Assembly: GCF_000013445.1 (NCBI RefSeq)
Contig: NC_007796.1
Coordinates: forward strand, 2,578,936-2,642,935
Reading direction: 5' to 3'
Length of the DNA stretch: 64,000 nt
Source of the DNA: Methanospirillum hungatei JF-1
GTDB taxonomy: Archaea > Halobacteriota > Methanomicrobia > Methanomicrobiales > Methanospirillaceae
The first letter of the stretch is position 1, and the number at the start of each line of letters is the position of its first letter. A program made the translations under genes and the position numbers. A model generated the notes under the pieces. The model made no database searches, was not told the origin of the DNA, and saw only the letters and a list, made by a program, of their open reading frames with translations. Of this stretch, positions 25,384 through 34,963 are shown piece after piece.

Positions 25384-25752
25384 ATGTTTGTCCTTCACCA
25401 TCAGGAGAAGACTGCCATTGGAATTCTCATCCTCGTTACTTTGGTCTGCCTTGCCGGGACTCTCATGCTGGACGAGATGGGAAAAGAACAATTTTCAACC
25501 GAATATGAGACCGGAATGACAGATGGAACCTTGGTCAGATGGGAAGGAGTTGTTGGGGAGGTATATCACGCGAAGGGAGGCAGCGTTATCATGGACGTCT
25601 CCGGAGTCAGTATCTTCATCCCGTCATCCGCAGGAGATGTACCTGAAATCACACCAGGAACGTCCATCCGGATCATCGGTACCGTTCAGCACTGGAACGG
25701 AAAAGAGGAGATATCAGTCAAAGATGGCAAAGATATCAGGATTCTTTCATGA
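25384..25752 (+). CDS. Membrane-anchored OB-fold protein
   Basis: 122 aa: one N-terminal membrane helix (about 12-29) followed by an OB-fold (about 50-120; VRWEGVVGEVYHAKGGSVIMD opening, of which the first strand is WEGVVGEV, then PGTSIRIIGTVQHWNGKEEISV). The OB-fold resembles tRNA_anti/nucleic-acid binding domains, here outside the membrane. GTAGGAG lies just before ATG 25384. Its 3' end overlaps the convergent nadC by 17 bp. Role unknown. Confidence 0.72.
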   Translation: MFVLHHQEKTAIGILILVTLVCLAGTLMLDEMGKEQFSTEYETGMTDGTLVRWEGVVGEVYHAKGGSVIMDVSGVSIFIPSSAGDVPEITPGTSIRIIGTVQHWNGKEEISVKDGKDIRILS

Positions 25753-26587
25753 TGTCAAGAGAAAAGTCTGCATTGATGACCGTGTGGGTGAGCATCCCAA
25801 GACTTATCCGATCGATGTTCAGGGCTGCATATGACGCCAGGGTATCTTCGGTAATCCCTCCTGATACTTCGATAAGTACCTTCTCCCTTAGGCCGTTCTC
25901 TGAAAGGAGTGAAATGACCTGTGAAACCTGTTCAGGAGTCATGTTGTCAAGGAGGATGATATCCGCCCCTGCCTGTGCAATCCTAAGAGCCTCATCAATC
26001 GTATCTGCTTCTGCTTCAACCCGGTGATAAGCCGAAAAGGCTTTTGCCCGCCTGACCGCCTCATCCACAACGGTCAGGACCCGGTGATTGTCTTTTATCA
26101 AAACGGCATCGGAAAGGGAGAACCGGTGGGGATCTGCCCCTCCAATCATGGCGGCCTTTTTATCCATAAGGCGCAGTCCTGGAGCAGTTTTTCTCGTTGC
26201 GGCAATACGGCACCCGGGATTTATTGCAGATACCAGATCCTGCATCTTCCTGGCCCTGGTTGCGATGCCACTCATCCTCCCGAGGATATTAAGCAATGTT
26301 CGCTCCAGAAGAAGGATGGTATGAGCCTGGCCGGTCAGGGTGACGATCACATCCCCTGCTTGGCGATATAATCCGTCTGAACATGCAGAAGAGGCAGCCA
26401 GACCATACCATTCAGAAAGCCGTATAACTTCAGTAAGACCGGCAAGTACAAGGGATTCCCGTGCGGATATAACCGCAGAGCAGATCTGCGGATCTATTAC
26501 CACCTCTGAAGTGATATCACCAAACGGACAGTCTTCTTCGACATATTCGATGAGTCTGGTGAGGGGTATATCTGGGAGTGTATTCAT
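25736..26587 (-). CDS. nadC: Nicotinate-nucleotide pyrophosphorylase (carboxylating)
   Basis: Converts quinolinate and PRPP to nicotinic acid mononucleotide. 283 aa, full length. Signatures: EEDCPFGDITSEVV, ERTLLNILGRMSGIAT, RKTAPGLRLMDKKA and VEAEADTIDEA, the residues that bind quinolinate and PRPP. Third gene of nadX-nadA-nadC, overlapping nadA by 4 bp. Confidence 0.95.
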   Translation of the reverse strand: MNTLPDIPLTRLIEYVEEDCPFGDITSEVVIDPQICSAVISARESLVLAGLTEVIRLSEWYGLAASSACSDGLYRQAGDVIVTLTGQAHTILLLERTLLNILGRMSGIATRARKMQDLVSAINPGCRIAATRKTAPGLRLMDKKAAMIGGADPHRFSLSDAVLIKDNHRVLTVVDEAVRRAKAFSAYHRVEAEADTIDEALRIAQAGADIILLDNMTPEQVSQVISLLSENGLREKVLIEVSGGITEDTLASYAALNIDRISLGMLTHTVINADFSLDIMKES

Positions 26588-27486
26588 GGCACATTGATCA
26601 TGTATTCAAGTGACCGCCGGGCTCCTTCCATAACCTCTGAAGGCACGGTCACTTCACCGGAGAGATCGCGAAGACATCTGACCAGTTCATGGAGTGTGGT
26701 CTTTTTCATATCAGCACAGATCGCATCCTCCCTGCCGATGAATGACTGGTCAGGGCAGAGTTCGCTGAGCCGATCCAGCATCCCTCTTTCAGTGCAGATA
26801 TACCACGAAGACCTGGTTCTTGCAATCTCAGCCATCCTGCCGGTTGAGGCGATATAATCAGCAAGAACACGAATTTCAACCGGGCATTCCGGGTGTGCCA
26901 TCACCGCAATACCGGCTGCCTTTACCTCCCGCAGATCTTCAGGATCAAACCGCATATGCACATAACAATGACCCCCGTCTGGAATAGGAATAATCTCCTT
27001 CTCCGGAAGAACCGACTGTACATATGAGGCGAGGTTGGTATCCGGACCGAAAATAATCTGTTTATGGGGGAAAGACCTGACTACCCTGACTGCATTTCCG
27101 GAGGTGCATACCGAATCTGCAACGGCTTTGCATGCTGCAGTACTGTTTATATAGACGACCACGGCTGCTTCAGGGTACTGCTCTTTTGCCTTTCGTATTA
27201 TCTCCGGCGTGAGAAAATCTGCGAGCGGACATCCGGCATCAGGGTCAGGCATCAAAACCTTTTTATCAGGGTTCAGGATATGGGCAGTTTCTGCCATGAA
27301 CCTGACACCACAGAGGACAAGAATGGGTTCATTAGCTTTTCTCGCTGCCTGCGCCAGTTCAAGACTGTCGCCAATAATATCTGCGACTGCATGAATCTCG
27401 GGGAGCTGATAATTATGGGCCAGAATGAGTGCCTTTTTTTCTGATTTCAAACGAAGGATATCGGCTATGAGATTACGGTTGGTCAC
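26584..27486 (-). CDS. nadA: Quinolinate synthase A
   Basis: [4Fe-4S] enzyme that condenses iminoaspartate with dihydroxyacetone phosphate. Three cluster Cys are recognisable in LVLCGVRFMAET, SVCTSGNAV and, near the C-terminus, a late Cys (LSELCPD or IREDAICADM region); the middle part contains GHCYVHMRFDPED and HPECPVEI. 300 aa. Its start overlaps nadX by 4 bp. The iminoaspartate comes from NadX, so oxygen-dependent NadB is not needed. Confidence 0.95.
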   Translation of the reverse strand: MTNRNLIADILRLKSEKKALILAHNYQLPEIHAVADIIGDSLELAQAARKANEPILVLCGVRFMAETAHILNPDKKVLMPDPDAGCPLADFLTPEIIRKAKEQYPEAAVVVYINSTAACKAVADSVCTSGNAVRVVRSFPHKQIIFGPDTNLASYVQSVLPEKEIIPIPDGGHCYVHMRFDPEDLREVKAAGIAVMAHPECPVEIRVLADYIASTGRMAEIARTRSSWYICTERGMLDRLSELCPDQSFIGREDAICADMKKTTLHELVRCLRDLSGEVTVPSEVMEGARRSLEYMINVP

Positions 27487-28241
27487 GATCCGATCACCAG
27501 GGGACTATCAAGGTTTTTCAATAATGAGAGCACCGAAAGGGCTGCAAGATAACTTGTTGCCGGGTTATCCGGACTTGGATGGTTGACAACCCTGATACTT
27601 GCCTCACCGAATTCGCCGGAGACAAAGATATCATGAATATTTCGATCAACTTCCGGATCTGCCCAGAGCTCCACATCCACATCATGATGTACAGCCAGCG
27701 CCAGTGCTACTGATACGTTGATATTTTTTGGAAACTGCTTAATACATTCATTCGCCTTCCCACGAAATGCAAGGGTTCGATGACTGACCTGCATCCCAAG
27801 ACTTGCAGGGCTTTTTGTGGTTCTGAGAAGGACTGAATCTATCCTGCTGATACCCCCCACCTTCAGGTTATCCAGTCCCATGATAGCACCACTCGGGATA
27901 TGGATCTTTTTTCCCTGGGACCGTGCCACATCAAGAAGGATTTTTCTAAAATTCGTATCTGACAGAGCACCAACAGAGAGGATGAGAACATGTTTCCCGT
28001 TCTCAAGGATCTTCGGGGCATATTCCCTGACCGCAAGGACCGATGCAGCCTCCACGCAGATATCAAAATCCTGTGATATAAACTCCTGAAAATCCGCGTA
28101 TGCAGGAGCACCACACATGCGGGCAAGTTCCTCTGCATGGTCCGGTAGGCGGTCAAAAAGCGCCTCAACCGTAAATCCATCCTGATGGGTTGCAATAATT
28201 CTGCCTACATTACCGCATCCGAGGAGCCCGATTCTGACCAT
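27483..28241 (-). CDS. nadX: L-aspartate dehydrogenase
   Basis: Oxidises aspartate to iminoaspartate with NAD(P)+, the first step of de novo NAD synthesis in anaerobes. 252 aa with a Rossmann GLLGCGNVGRIIA at the N-terminus, the LSVGALSD and IPSGAIMGLDNLK catalytic blocks, and HPSPDNPATSYLAALS near the C-terminus. First gene of the operon; divergent from the methylthiotransferase with 45 bp between starts. Confidence 0.93.
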   Translation of the reverse strand: MVRIGLLGCGNVGRIIATHQDGFTVEALFDRLPDHAEELARMCGAPAYADFQEFISQDFDICVEAASVLAVREYAPKILENGKHVLILSVGALSDTNFRKILLDVARSQGKKIHIPSGAIMGLDNLKVGGISRIDSVLLRTTKSPASLGMQVSHRTLAFRGKANECIKQFPKNINVSVALALAVHHDVDVELWADPEVDRNIHDIFVSGEFGEASIRVVNHPSPDNPATSYLAALSVLSLLKNLDSPLVIGS

Positions 28242-28286
28242 TGCCTACATATATGCACAATATCTTTTAAGCCGTTTGGTTCCTGA

Positions 28287-29591
28287 ATGGTGAGAGCTGT
28301 ACCCATGAACATATCAGATCAGGCACCTGAAAAGAAGAGAAATGACTTGTTTCTTCCGGAAAAAGAATGGGTCAAGGCGCTCTCAGGTCGCCCGATATGT
28401 ATCAGAACCTTTGGTTGTGCATACAATGTCGGAGATTCTGATCTCCTGGCATCGGTTCTCACAGCCTCCGGTTCGGTGATAGTATCAGATCCCGAACTAG
28501 CGGAGGTGATGATCATCAACACATGCATTGTCATCGCCTCAACCGAGCGGAAGATGCTAAAGGAGATCTCATCATATCCGGACCATGAGGTATATGTGAC
28601 CGGGTGTCTTCCACTGGCACTGCCCGAAAGTCTTCAGGAGCATACTACCGTGAAACTGATACATCCTGATTCTATTCACCGGGCAGCAGCCACTGTCTCC
28701 TATGATCAGAAAGGGCCGGTATCAGTGGTCCAGATTGGACCTGGTTGTGTTGGATCATGCCGGTATTGTATTACCCGCTGTGCCCGGGGATCAATCAGGA
28801 GTAATTCCCCTCATCAGATTTATTCACATATTGCCAGCTGTGTCAGGGGGGGAGCCGTTGAGATCCGCCTTGCCGGACAGGACCTTTCTGCATACGGACA
28901 TGACACCGGTCAGTGGTCACTTGCCACGCTTCTTGAGGGCATCCCTGCTCTGCCAGATATCACCCGAATCCGTCTTGGGATGATGAACCCTGCTACCCTG
29001 AAACCGATAGCACAGAGAGTCGCACGGACCATGAATAACGGGCCGTTCTTTTCATTTCTTCATCTGCCCATCCAGTCAGGATCTGACCATGTGCTGGATC
29101 TGATGGGACGCGGATACACGGTGGCTGATGTTCAGAATATCATCGATATCTTCAGAGCAGAGATGTCTGACATAACCATAGCTACCGATATCATCACCGG
29201 GTTCCCAGGTGAGACGGACGATGACCATGAAGAGACTGTGCGTCTGATCCGTCGGATCGCTCCGGGGATGGTGAATGTGACACGATATTCATGGCGTCCC
29301 GGTACTGGAATGAGCCGGGATCATGAACTCCCTGACCGGATACGAAAGGAGCGCTCGCGTGCGATCATCCGTGAATCATATACCATGTTCCAGAAGGCCA
29401 ATGAGAAGATGAAAGGGGCGGTGATGAGAGTAATCCCGACTGAACAACTCAAACCAGGTTCAGTCATGGCTCGTTCCGAAAGGTATGAAGGGGTGGTAAT
29501 CAGGGAAGAGTGTCAGCTGGGCATACCCTGTATGGTGACCATCACCGGTTCTACCCCCCATTATCTCATCGGCGAAGTGATCAGGGACTGA
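28287..29591 (+). CDS. tRNA t6A37 methylthiotransferase (MiaB/CDKAL1-type radical SAM)
   Basis: Adds a methylthio group to t6A37 of ANN-decoding tRNAs. Three parts: UPF0004 domain (about 35-130; FGCAYNVGD, NTCIV and VTGCLPLA carry the first cluster Cys), radical SAM (about 140-360; CVGSCRYCITRCARG holds the CxxxCxxC motif), and a C-terminal TRAM domain (372-434). 434 aa, typical of the archaeal/eukaryal e-MtaB group. The upstream TTTTAA-rich stretch about 25 bp away allows a leaderless start at 28287; ATG 28305 is an alternative. Confidence 0.92.
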   Translation: MVRAVPMNISDQAPEKKRNDLFLPEKEWVKALSGRPICIRTFGCAYNVGDSDLLASVLTASGSVIVSDPELAEVMIINTCIVIASTERKMLKEISSYPDHEVYVTGCLPLALPESLQEHTTVKLIHPDSIHRAAATVSYDQKGPVSVVQIGPGCVGSCRYCITRCARGSIRSNSPHQIYSHIASCVRGGAVEIRLAGQDLSAYGHDTGQWSLATLLEGIPALPDITRIRLGMMNPATLKPIAQRVARTMNNGPFFSFLHLPIQSGSDHVLDLMGRGYTVADVQNIIDIFRAEMSDITIATDIITGFPGETDDDHEETVRLIRRIAPGMVNVTRYSWRPGTGMSRDHELPDRIRKERSRAIIRESYTMFQKANEKMKGAVMRVIPTEQLKPGSVMARSERYEGVVIREECQLGIPCMVTITGSTPHYLIGEVIRD

Positions 29592-29633
29592 TCAGATTTT
29601 TCTTTGCCTTTCCGGATGACCTGTATACTCATC

Positions 29634-30161
29634 ATGGAAGAGATCATTGAACTTGGTTTTAACCGGCTGGTTGAGGTAATAAACCTGCATGATTCATCAA
29701 TAGATGCCTATTCGGAAGAGATCCGGACCCTTGATGCAGAACTCCTCGGCAAAATGGCTGCACAGGTTACCGGAGTGATTGCAAAAACCGGTATCGAACT
29801 TCTTGAAAAGGGAAAGAAAGACAACCACGGTGAGATCTATGATCCCCGACATTATCCGAAAAAGATGATAATTCTGGGAAAGAGTGCTGACCCTATGCCA
29901 TACCGGCCAGATAACATGTCCAGAGCCGTTCAGGACCAGTTCTGTCTTCTCGGAGAGGATGGGAAATTCTATGAGATCATGTACAGTGCTGATGATCTGA
30001 TCATCGACTCATATCTTGCAGAGATTACGCCACGTCAGGTTATTGATCTGTACGGATATGAAGCCATGTTCATGCTGTACAAAGCAATGCAACAATATAT
30101 GTATAACCAGGAAGAACTGCTCTCTGCTCTGGAAACGACATTGAACTTTATCCGATCATAA
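29634..30161 (+). CDS. Conserved protein of unknown function
   Basis: 175 residues from ATG 29634 (a TTG 30 bp upstream is possible). Acidic, soluble, mostly helical. A central block PMPYRPDNMSRAVQDQFCLLGEDGKFYEIM may be a binding site (first 20 residues start at PMPYR). No named family. It follows the methylthiotransferase by 42 bp and could be co-transcribed. Confidence 0.65.
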   Translation: MEEIIELGFNRLVEVINLHDSSIDAYSEEIRTLDAELLGKMAAQVTGVIAKTGIELLEKGKKDNHGEIYDPRHYPKKMIILGKSADPMPYRPDNMSRAVQDQFCLLGEDGKFYEIMYSADDLIIDSYLAEITPRQVIDLYGYEAMFMLYKAMQQYMYNQEELLSALETTLNFIRS

Positions 30162-30167
30162 GATCGG

Positions 30168-30659
30168 CTATTTTTCTTTCCAACCAAACAGCGGGAACAT
30201 TGGTTTGAACGGATCCTGTTCTGGCTCAAACTTGCCCAGGCTGAAGGCCTTGCTTTTCCGGGGGCTGTCCTGAACCTGATATGTTACTTCGACAATGAGG
30301 GACTGAACCATCTTCGGAAGGGTCAGTCGTGTCGGAGTGTCAGGTTCAAGACGGTCTATATGCCAGGGTTCATCTATACCTGCCGCTGTTATCTCGACCT
30401 TCTCTGCAGCGCTCGTTCCAGCGTTTTCCAGGATGATCTCCCGGTGATTTGGAGAGAGATCAGCCAGAATCAGTGGGCGGGCATTTTTTGCTGCATCAAG
30501 AGATATCATGGCACTGAGCAGCAGGGTTCCGGTTATAATAATTGCAATACCGGCCAGAATCTGCTGGTTCATAAAATACAAAAGAAGCGTAAGCCCTGTT
30601 CCTACAAATGCGATAAGAAGGATATGATAATTCTTTGAATTGAATGGTAGAGACAACAT
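30168..30659 (-). CDS. Two-helix membrane protein with an extramembrane beta domain
   Basis: 163 aa: helices at about 11-29 and 34-52, then a 110-residue hydrophilic region with alternating beta-like stretches (ILENAGTSAAEKVEITAAGI, LIVEVTYQVQD) recalling an Ig/DUF11-like surface domain. No enzyme motif. It lies between a convergent hypothetical gene and tRNA-Ile. Function unknown. Confidence 0.6.
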   Translation of the reverse strand: MLSLPFNSKNYHILLIAFVGTGLTLLLYFMNQQILAGIAIIITGTLLLSAMISLDAAKNARPLILADLSPNHREIILENAGTSAAEKVEITAAGIDEPWHIDRLEPDTPTRLTLPKMVQSLIVEVTYQVQDSPRKSKAFSLGKFEPEQDPFKPMFPLFGWKEK

Positions 30660-30669
30660 AAAACAGAAA

Positions 30670-30743
30670 TGGGCCCGATGCGATTCGAACGCATGACCTC
30701 CCGGTTATCAGCCGGGTGCACCACCTGGCTATGCTACGGGCCC
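30670..30743 (-). tRNA. tRNA-Ile (anticodon GAT)
   Basis: 74-nt cloverleaf on the minus strand: acceptor GGGCCCG/CGGGCCC with discriminator A, anticodon stem CCCGG/CCGGG with loop CTGATAA, T-arm GCGTTCGAATCGC. CCA is not encoded. Very similar in its T and acceptor arms to the CAT tRNA at 17458. Confidence 0.97.
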
Positions 30744-30841
30744 GAGGCTCTTATCAGGTGGATCCCGCTCGTTAATAATACTTGTGATAACTCCAAAACG
30801 GCCGGATGATATGAACAGAATATGACTCATATCAGAACAGG

Positions 30842-30850
30842 CAATATACA
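30842..30850 (+). promoter_or_regulatory. TATA-like box upstream of iorA
   Basis: CAATATACA is centred about 30 bp before ATG 30876, consistent with a leaderless iorAB transcript. No ribosome site is visible at that ATG. Confidence 0.3.
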
Positions 30851-30875
30851 TAGAGAATCAGATCCGGGTTTTTAT

Positions 30876-32645
30876 ATGGTTGTTCAATATCTCCTGGGAA
30901 ATGAGGCGATTGCACATGGATGCCTTGAAGCAGCCGTCGATGTCGCCTGTGGATATCCGGGTACTCCCTCTTCTGAGGTGATTGATACCCTGCGGATGGA
31001 CCCTGACCGCGCCTGTAAGGTCGAATGGTCAGTAAATGAGAAAGTAGCGTTCGAAGAGGCACTTGCTGTTTCATGGTGTGGCCTTCGGGCTATCTGTACG
31101 ATGAAACATGTCGGCCTCAATGTCGCTGCCGATCCCTTGATGACCTCGGCGTATACGGGGACAAAAGGCGGATTTGTCATCATGAGCGCTGACGATCCCT
31201 ATGCCCATTCGTCACAGAATGAACAGGACAGCAGGTGTTATGCCAAATTTGCACGGATACCCTGCCTGGACCCCTCTACATTGCAGGAGGCTCATGACAT
31301 GGTTCGGGATGCTTTCGCCCTCTCTGAAGAGTTCTCACTCCCGGTCATGTTCCGCCCGACGACCCGGATTTGTCATTCGAAAAGTGATGTAAATCTGGGT
31401 GATGTCGTGGTTTCTGAACGGACCGCATCATTTGAAAAAAATGCCAGGCAGTATGTGGTCATTCCCGCGCATACCAGGATCCTTCACCAGAAGCTGAACA
31501 AGAAACAGCACGCACTCAAGAAAAGGCTCGTAGAACTCGGGTACAACCGGTATGAGGTGAAAGGGAAGAAAGCAGTCATCTGTGGCGGAGTCGGGGCATC
31601 CTATGTCAGGGAGGTTATCGGTCCGGATGTGTCTGTCGCGATAATCGGTGCATATCCAATTGATGAGGATTGGCTCAGGGAGTTTATCAGTCATCATAAG
31701 GAGGTGATGGTGATCGAAGAACTCTCACCGGTCATCGAAGAGGTCGCACGACAGGTCAGTGGAACCATTCCGGTGTTTGGGAAGATGACCGGTCATGTAC
31801 CGTACGAAGGTGAGCTTGCTCCTGACCGGGTTGCAGGGTACCTGAAGGCTGCGGGTTTTGCCGTATCGGTCACCTATCAACCGGCAGCAACCCCAGCCGC
31901 CCTTCCGGTACGACCGCCCATTCTGTGTGCCGGATGTATGCACCGGACCGCCATGTATGCCATGAAAAAGGTCTTTCGGGATGCGATATTCCCAAGTGAC
32001 ATCGGCTGTTACACCCTTGGTATCCAGCTGGGAACAGTCGACACGACCATCTGTATGGGTGCTTCAATAACGGTAGCATCAGGGATGTCTCTTGCCGGAG
32101 AGAAACGGGATATTGTCTGTACGATTGGTGACTCAACCTTCCTCCATACCGGAATACAGGGTCTTATCAATGCTATATACAATGGCGCAAACATAACGGT
32201 GGTCATCCTTGATAACCGGATCACCGCAATGACCGGGCATCAGCCAAATCCGACAACCGGGCTGACTGCTTGCGGCGTTGCAACCCCGGCAGTCTCAATT
32301 GAAGCGATCTGTCGGGCAAGTGGTGCAACATTTGTCGAGACGGTCAGTCCAAATGACCTGGTCACCTTCATCGATGTCCTGAAGGCTGCAAAAGCCCTTC
32401 CCGGCGTAAAGGTTATCATCGCACGCCAGCCCTGTGTAATATCTGAAAAACGTTCCCGGGTTGTTCGTGGCCGCTACACCGTTTACCAGGATCGGTGCAT
32501 CGGATGTAAAGCCTGTATCAAGTTCGGATGCCCGGCAATAGAACTGAAAGGTGGTCTTGCATCCATCACTGATCTCTGTTCAGGCTGCGGAGTATGTGTG
32601 CAGATATGCCCGGTTGGTGCCATCGGCAGGGAGGTGAAGGAATGA
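30876..32645 (+). CDS. iorA: Indolepyruvate ferredoxin oxidoreductase, alpha subunit
   Basis: Catalyses CoA-dependent oxidative decarboxylation of aryl pyruvates to aryl-acetyl-CoA with reduction of ferredoxin; in methanogens it may run in reverse to make aromatic amino acids. ATG 30876 gives 589 aa, starting near the family-typical YLLGNEAIAHG. Domains: pyrimidine-binding (1-180), transketolase-like middle, TPP-binding region (GDSTFLHTGIQGLINAIYNG; NRITAMTGHQPNP) and two C-terminal [4Fe-4S] motifs (CIGCKACIKFGCP, CSGCGVCVQICP). ATGA overlap with iorB. Confidence 0.94.
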   Translation: MVVQYLLGNEAIAHGCLEAAVDVACGYPGTPSSEVIDTLRMDPDRACKVEWSVNEKVAFEEALAVSWCGLRAICTMKHVGLNVAADPLMTSAYTGTKGGFVIMSADDPYAHSSQNEQDSRCYAKFARIPCLDPSTLQEAHDMVRDAFALSEEFSLPVMFRPTTRICHSKSDVNLGDVVVSERTASFEKNARQYVVIPAHTRILHQKLNKKQHALKKRLVELGYNRYEVKGKKAVICGGVGASYVREVIGPDVSVAIIGAYPIDEDWLREFISHHKEVMVIEELSPVIEEVARQVSGTIPVFGKMTGHVPYEGELAPDRVAGYLKAAGFAVSVTYQPAATPAALPVRPPILCAGCMHRTAMYAMKKVFRDAIFPSDIGCYTLGIQLGTVDTTICMGASITVASGMSLAGEKRDIVCTIGDSTFLHTGIQGLINAIYNGANITVVILDNRITAMTGHQPNPTTGLTACGVATPAVSIEAICRASGATFVETVSPNDLVTFIDVLKAAKALPGVKVIIARQPCVISEKRSRVVRGRYTVYQDRCIGCKACIKFGCPAIELKGGLASITDLCSGCGVCVQICPVGAIGREVKE

Positions 32646-33217
32646 GTTTTGATGTGATGATTGTCGGAATCGGCGGTCAGGGGACAATTCTAACCTCCAA
32701 CATTCTGGGGAAAGCCTGTGTTATAGAGGGCATTCCGGTCAGGGGAGCCGAGACCCATGGCATGGCCCAGCGGGGAGGATCAGTCGAGAGCCAGATCCGT
32801 ATCGGACAGGAGTTTGGGCCACTGATTGCTCCCGGCAGTGCAGATATGCTCCTCTCCTTTGATCTCATGGAAGCGGTCAGGGCAGCCCACTGGTTAAAGC
32901 CGGAGGGTACTATTTACACCAGTAGGGAGTTTGTAATCCCGACCTCAGTCTTTATGCAGGACTTTCCAGCACCAACCGAACAGATGCTGAGAGAGATGCT
33001 TGGTGACCGGCCGGCAAAAATAATTGATTCACGGGCATTAGCAGAGGAAGCAGGAAATATTCTGACACAAAATATCGTGATGCTTGGAGCCGCTTCACCC
33101 ATGCTCCCCTTGAAGAAAGAGTCTTTGCAGGAGGCGATCAGAAGAACGGTCCCGCCAAAGACAATCGACCTGAACCTCAAAGCGTTCGAGATGGGGATAG
33201 ACGCAGGGAAAAACTAA
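32642..33217 (+). CDS. iorB: Indolepyruvate ferredoxin oxidoreductase, beta subunit
   Basis: The gamma-domain-like subunit that completes the IorAB heterotetramer. 191 aa from ATG 32642, which overlaps the iorA stop by 4 bp. The N-terminal motif VGIGGQGTILTSNILG binds CoA/nucleotide, and ETHGMAQRGGSVESQIRIG is the signature of 2-oxoacid oxidoreductase gamma subunits. Confidence 0.94.
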   Translation: MSFDVMIVGIGGQGTILTSNILGKACVIEGIPVRGAETHGMAQRGGSVESQIRIGQEFGPLIAPGSADMLLSFDLMEAVRAAHWLKPEGTIYTSREFVIPTSVFMQDFPAPTEQMLREMLGDRPAKIIDSRALAEEAGNILTQNIVMLGAASPMLPLKKESLQEAIRRTVPPKTIDLNLKAFEMGIDAGKN

Positions 33218-33271
33218 ATCACTTTTTTATTGACAGAATCATTGGAGCCATAACTCTGTCATTGACTGATA

Positions 33272-33343
33272 TGCACCAGAATTAATATTTTATTTATAAA
33301 TATGATATGTTGTGGTGCAATAAGAGAGGATACCATTGCACCA
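33272..33343 (+). promoter_or_regulatory. Promoter of the leu operon with three TGCACCA boxes
   Basis: A strong TATA stretch (TTTATTTATAAATAT, 33288-33302) predicts a start near 33325. TGCACCA occurs at 33272-33278 (forward), 33313-33319 (reverse) and 33337-33343 (forward). The last two extend to a perfect 9-bp inverted repeat, TGGTGCAAT/ATTGCACCA, separated by 13 bp, that straddles the predicted start. This layout suggests an operator for an unknown regulator. Confidence 0.45.
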
Positions 33344-33403
33344 GAGACCCAAACCTTAATCAGGAGGGATGAACCATGTGTATGATCATGTCTCAAAACG
33401 TAA

Positions 33404-34963
33404 CCGGGACAGGGAACGTCGTACCCTCAGGTACGGCAGGTCGCTTTCTCCAGCGATAAGCAGAGCAGACGAAGAATTACTGTTTTCGACACGACACTCC
33501 GTGACGGGGAACAGACGCCGGGTGTGTCATTTACGCCTTCAGATAAGATCGAGATTGCCCATCAGTTATCTGATATCGGGGTCTACGTCATCGAGGCGGG
33601 TTTTCCGGCATCATCAGCCGATGAGTTCTCGACGGTAAAGGCCATAGCAGCAGAAGGGCTGAATTCCATAGTGTGCGGACTGGCACGTTCTGTACAGTCG
33701 GATGTAGATCGGTGCATCGATGCCGGTGTTGATATGGTGCATGTCTTTATTCCGACCTCAGAGGTGCAGCGGGTTCATACTATCCGCAAGAGCCATGAGG
33801 AAGTGGTTGCCATCACAGGAGATATCGTCAGGTACGCCCGTGATCATGCAGACAAGGTGCTGTTTTCTGCTATGGATGCAACACGCACCGGCATTCCGGA
33901 GCTGATAGAGGTATATACCGCTGCGGTTGAGGCAGGAGCGACTGCCATCAATGTGCCTGATACCGTGGGCGTTGCAACACCGACATCTATGAAGGAGATG
34001 ATTCGTGCATTACGTCCGAAGATTCCGGTGACTATCGATGTCCACTGTCACAATGACTTTGGCATGGCAACCGCTAACACGATATCAGCCGTAGAGGCTG
34101 GTGCAGACCAGGTTCAGGTGACGGTGAACGGGATCGGAGAGCGGGCAGGAAATGCGGATTTAGCCTGTACCACGATGGTGATAGAGTCCATCTTCGGATA
34201 TGACACCGGCATAACCACCGAGCGGCTGGTCGAGACATCGCGGATGATCTCACGGTTCTCAGGTATCATGGTCCCGCCGACCTATCCGGTAACAGGAGAG
34301 TTTGCCTTCTCGCATGAGAGTGGAATTCACTCACAAGGGGTGATTGAGAACGCCAGTACCTTTGAGCCTGGCATCATGACACCCGAGATGGTCGGGCACC
34401 GCCGGCGACTGAAACTGGGGAAACATGTTGGCAGGCATGCTGTCCGCGAGATGTTAAGCCAGGTTCACATACAACCAGATGATACCCAGATGGATGAGAT
34501 CATCAGTCGGATCAAGCATATCTCCTCAAAGGGGAAGAAGGTCACCGAGCATGATCTGTATGAGATTGCTGAAACCGTGACCGGAACCTCTGCTGGTGGG
34601 AAGTATATCGAGCTGGTGGACATTGCCATCATGACCGGCAACCACATGATCCCGACAGCAACGGTGCGGGCACGGGTGAATGGGGTTGAGGAAGTATGTG
34701 CACGAACCGGTAATGGGGCAGTGGATGCTGCAATCAGGGCATTAATCGGGACGGTTCCAAAACCAGCCACATTAAAGGAGTTTAATATCTCTGCAATATC
34801 TGAAGGGAGTGATGCAATCGGCCATGTCACGCTGGTGGTTGAAGATGAGAAAGGCAGGCTGTTTGATGCCGCCGCATCAGGTGATGACGTGGTCTTAGCG
34901 TCTACGGAGGCGATGATAAACGCATTAAATATGGTGTACCGGAATGGCAGGAACAATCACTGA
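33404..34963 (+). CDS. leuA: 2-isopropylmalate synthase family enzyme (LeuA/citramalate synthase), start region frameshifted
   Basis: Condenses acetyl-CoA with a 2-oxoacid in leucine (or, as citramalate synthase, isoleucine) synthesis. The TIM barrel has [14 protein letters not shown] (catalytic Arg and metal Asp, encoded from about 33482), HCHNDFGMA (metal His) and NGIGERAGN. The C-terminal LeuA regulatory domain (about 385-490) is present. The frame opens after a stop at 33401 and holds no ATG/GTG/TTG before GTG 33524, which would cut off the catalytic N-terminus. A well-placed AGGAGGG and ATG 33376 lie in another frame that stops at 33457. Frameshift or ATT start (33476) are both possible. 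Confidence 0.85.
   Translation, partial: PGQGTSYPQVRQVAFSSDKQSRRRITVFDTTLRDGEQTPGVSFTPSDKIEIAHQLSDIGVYVIEAGFPASSADEFSTVKAIAAEGLNSIVCGLARSVQSDVDRCIDAGVDMVHVFIPTSEVQRVHTIRKSHEEVVAITGDIVRYARDHADKVLFSAMDATRTGIPELIEVYTAAVEAGATAINVPDTVGVATPTSMKEMIRALRPKIPVTIDVHCHNDFGMATANTISAVEAGADQVQVTVNGIGERAGNADLACTTMVIESIFGYDTGITTERLVETSRMISRFSGIMVPPTYPVTGEFAFSHESGIHSQGVIENASTFEPGIMTPEMVGHRRRLKLGKHVGRHAVREMLSQVHIQPDDTQMDEIISRIKHISSKGKKVTEHDLYEIAETVTGTSAGGKYIELVDIAIMTGNHMIPTATVRARVNGVEEVCARTGNGAVDAAIRALIGTVPKPATLKEFNISAISEGSDAIGHVTLVVEDEKGRLFDAAASGDDVVLASTEAMINALNMVYRNGRNNH

Noticed and set aside
33369-33638. 89-codon gene upstream of leuA starting at ATG 33369
   Set aside because: Its start lies inside the ribosome site of ATG 33376, the product is Arg-rich and low in structure, and most of it overlaps the conserved LeuA frame.
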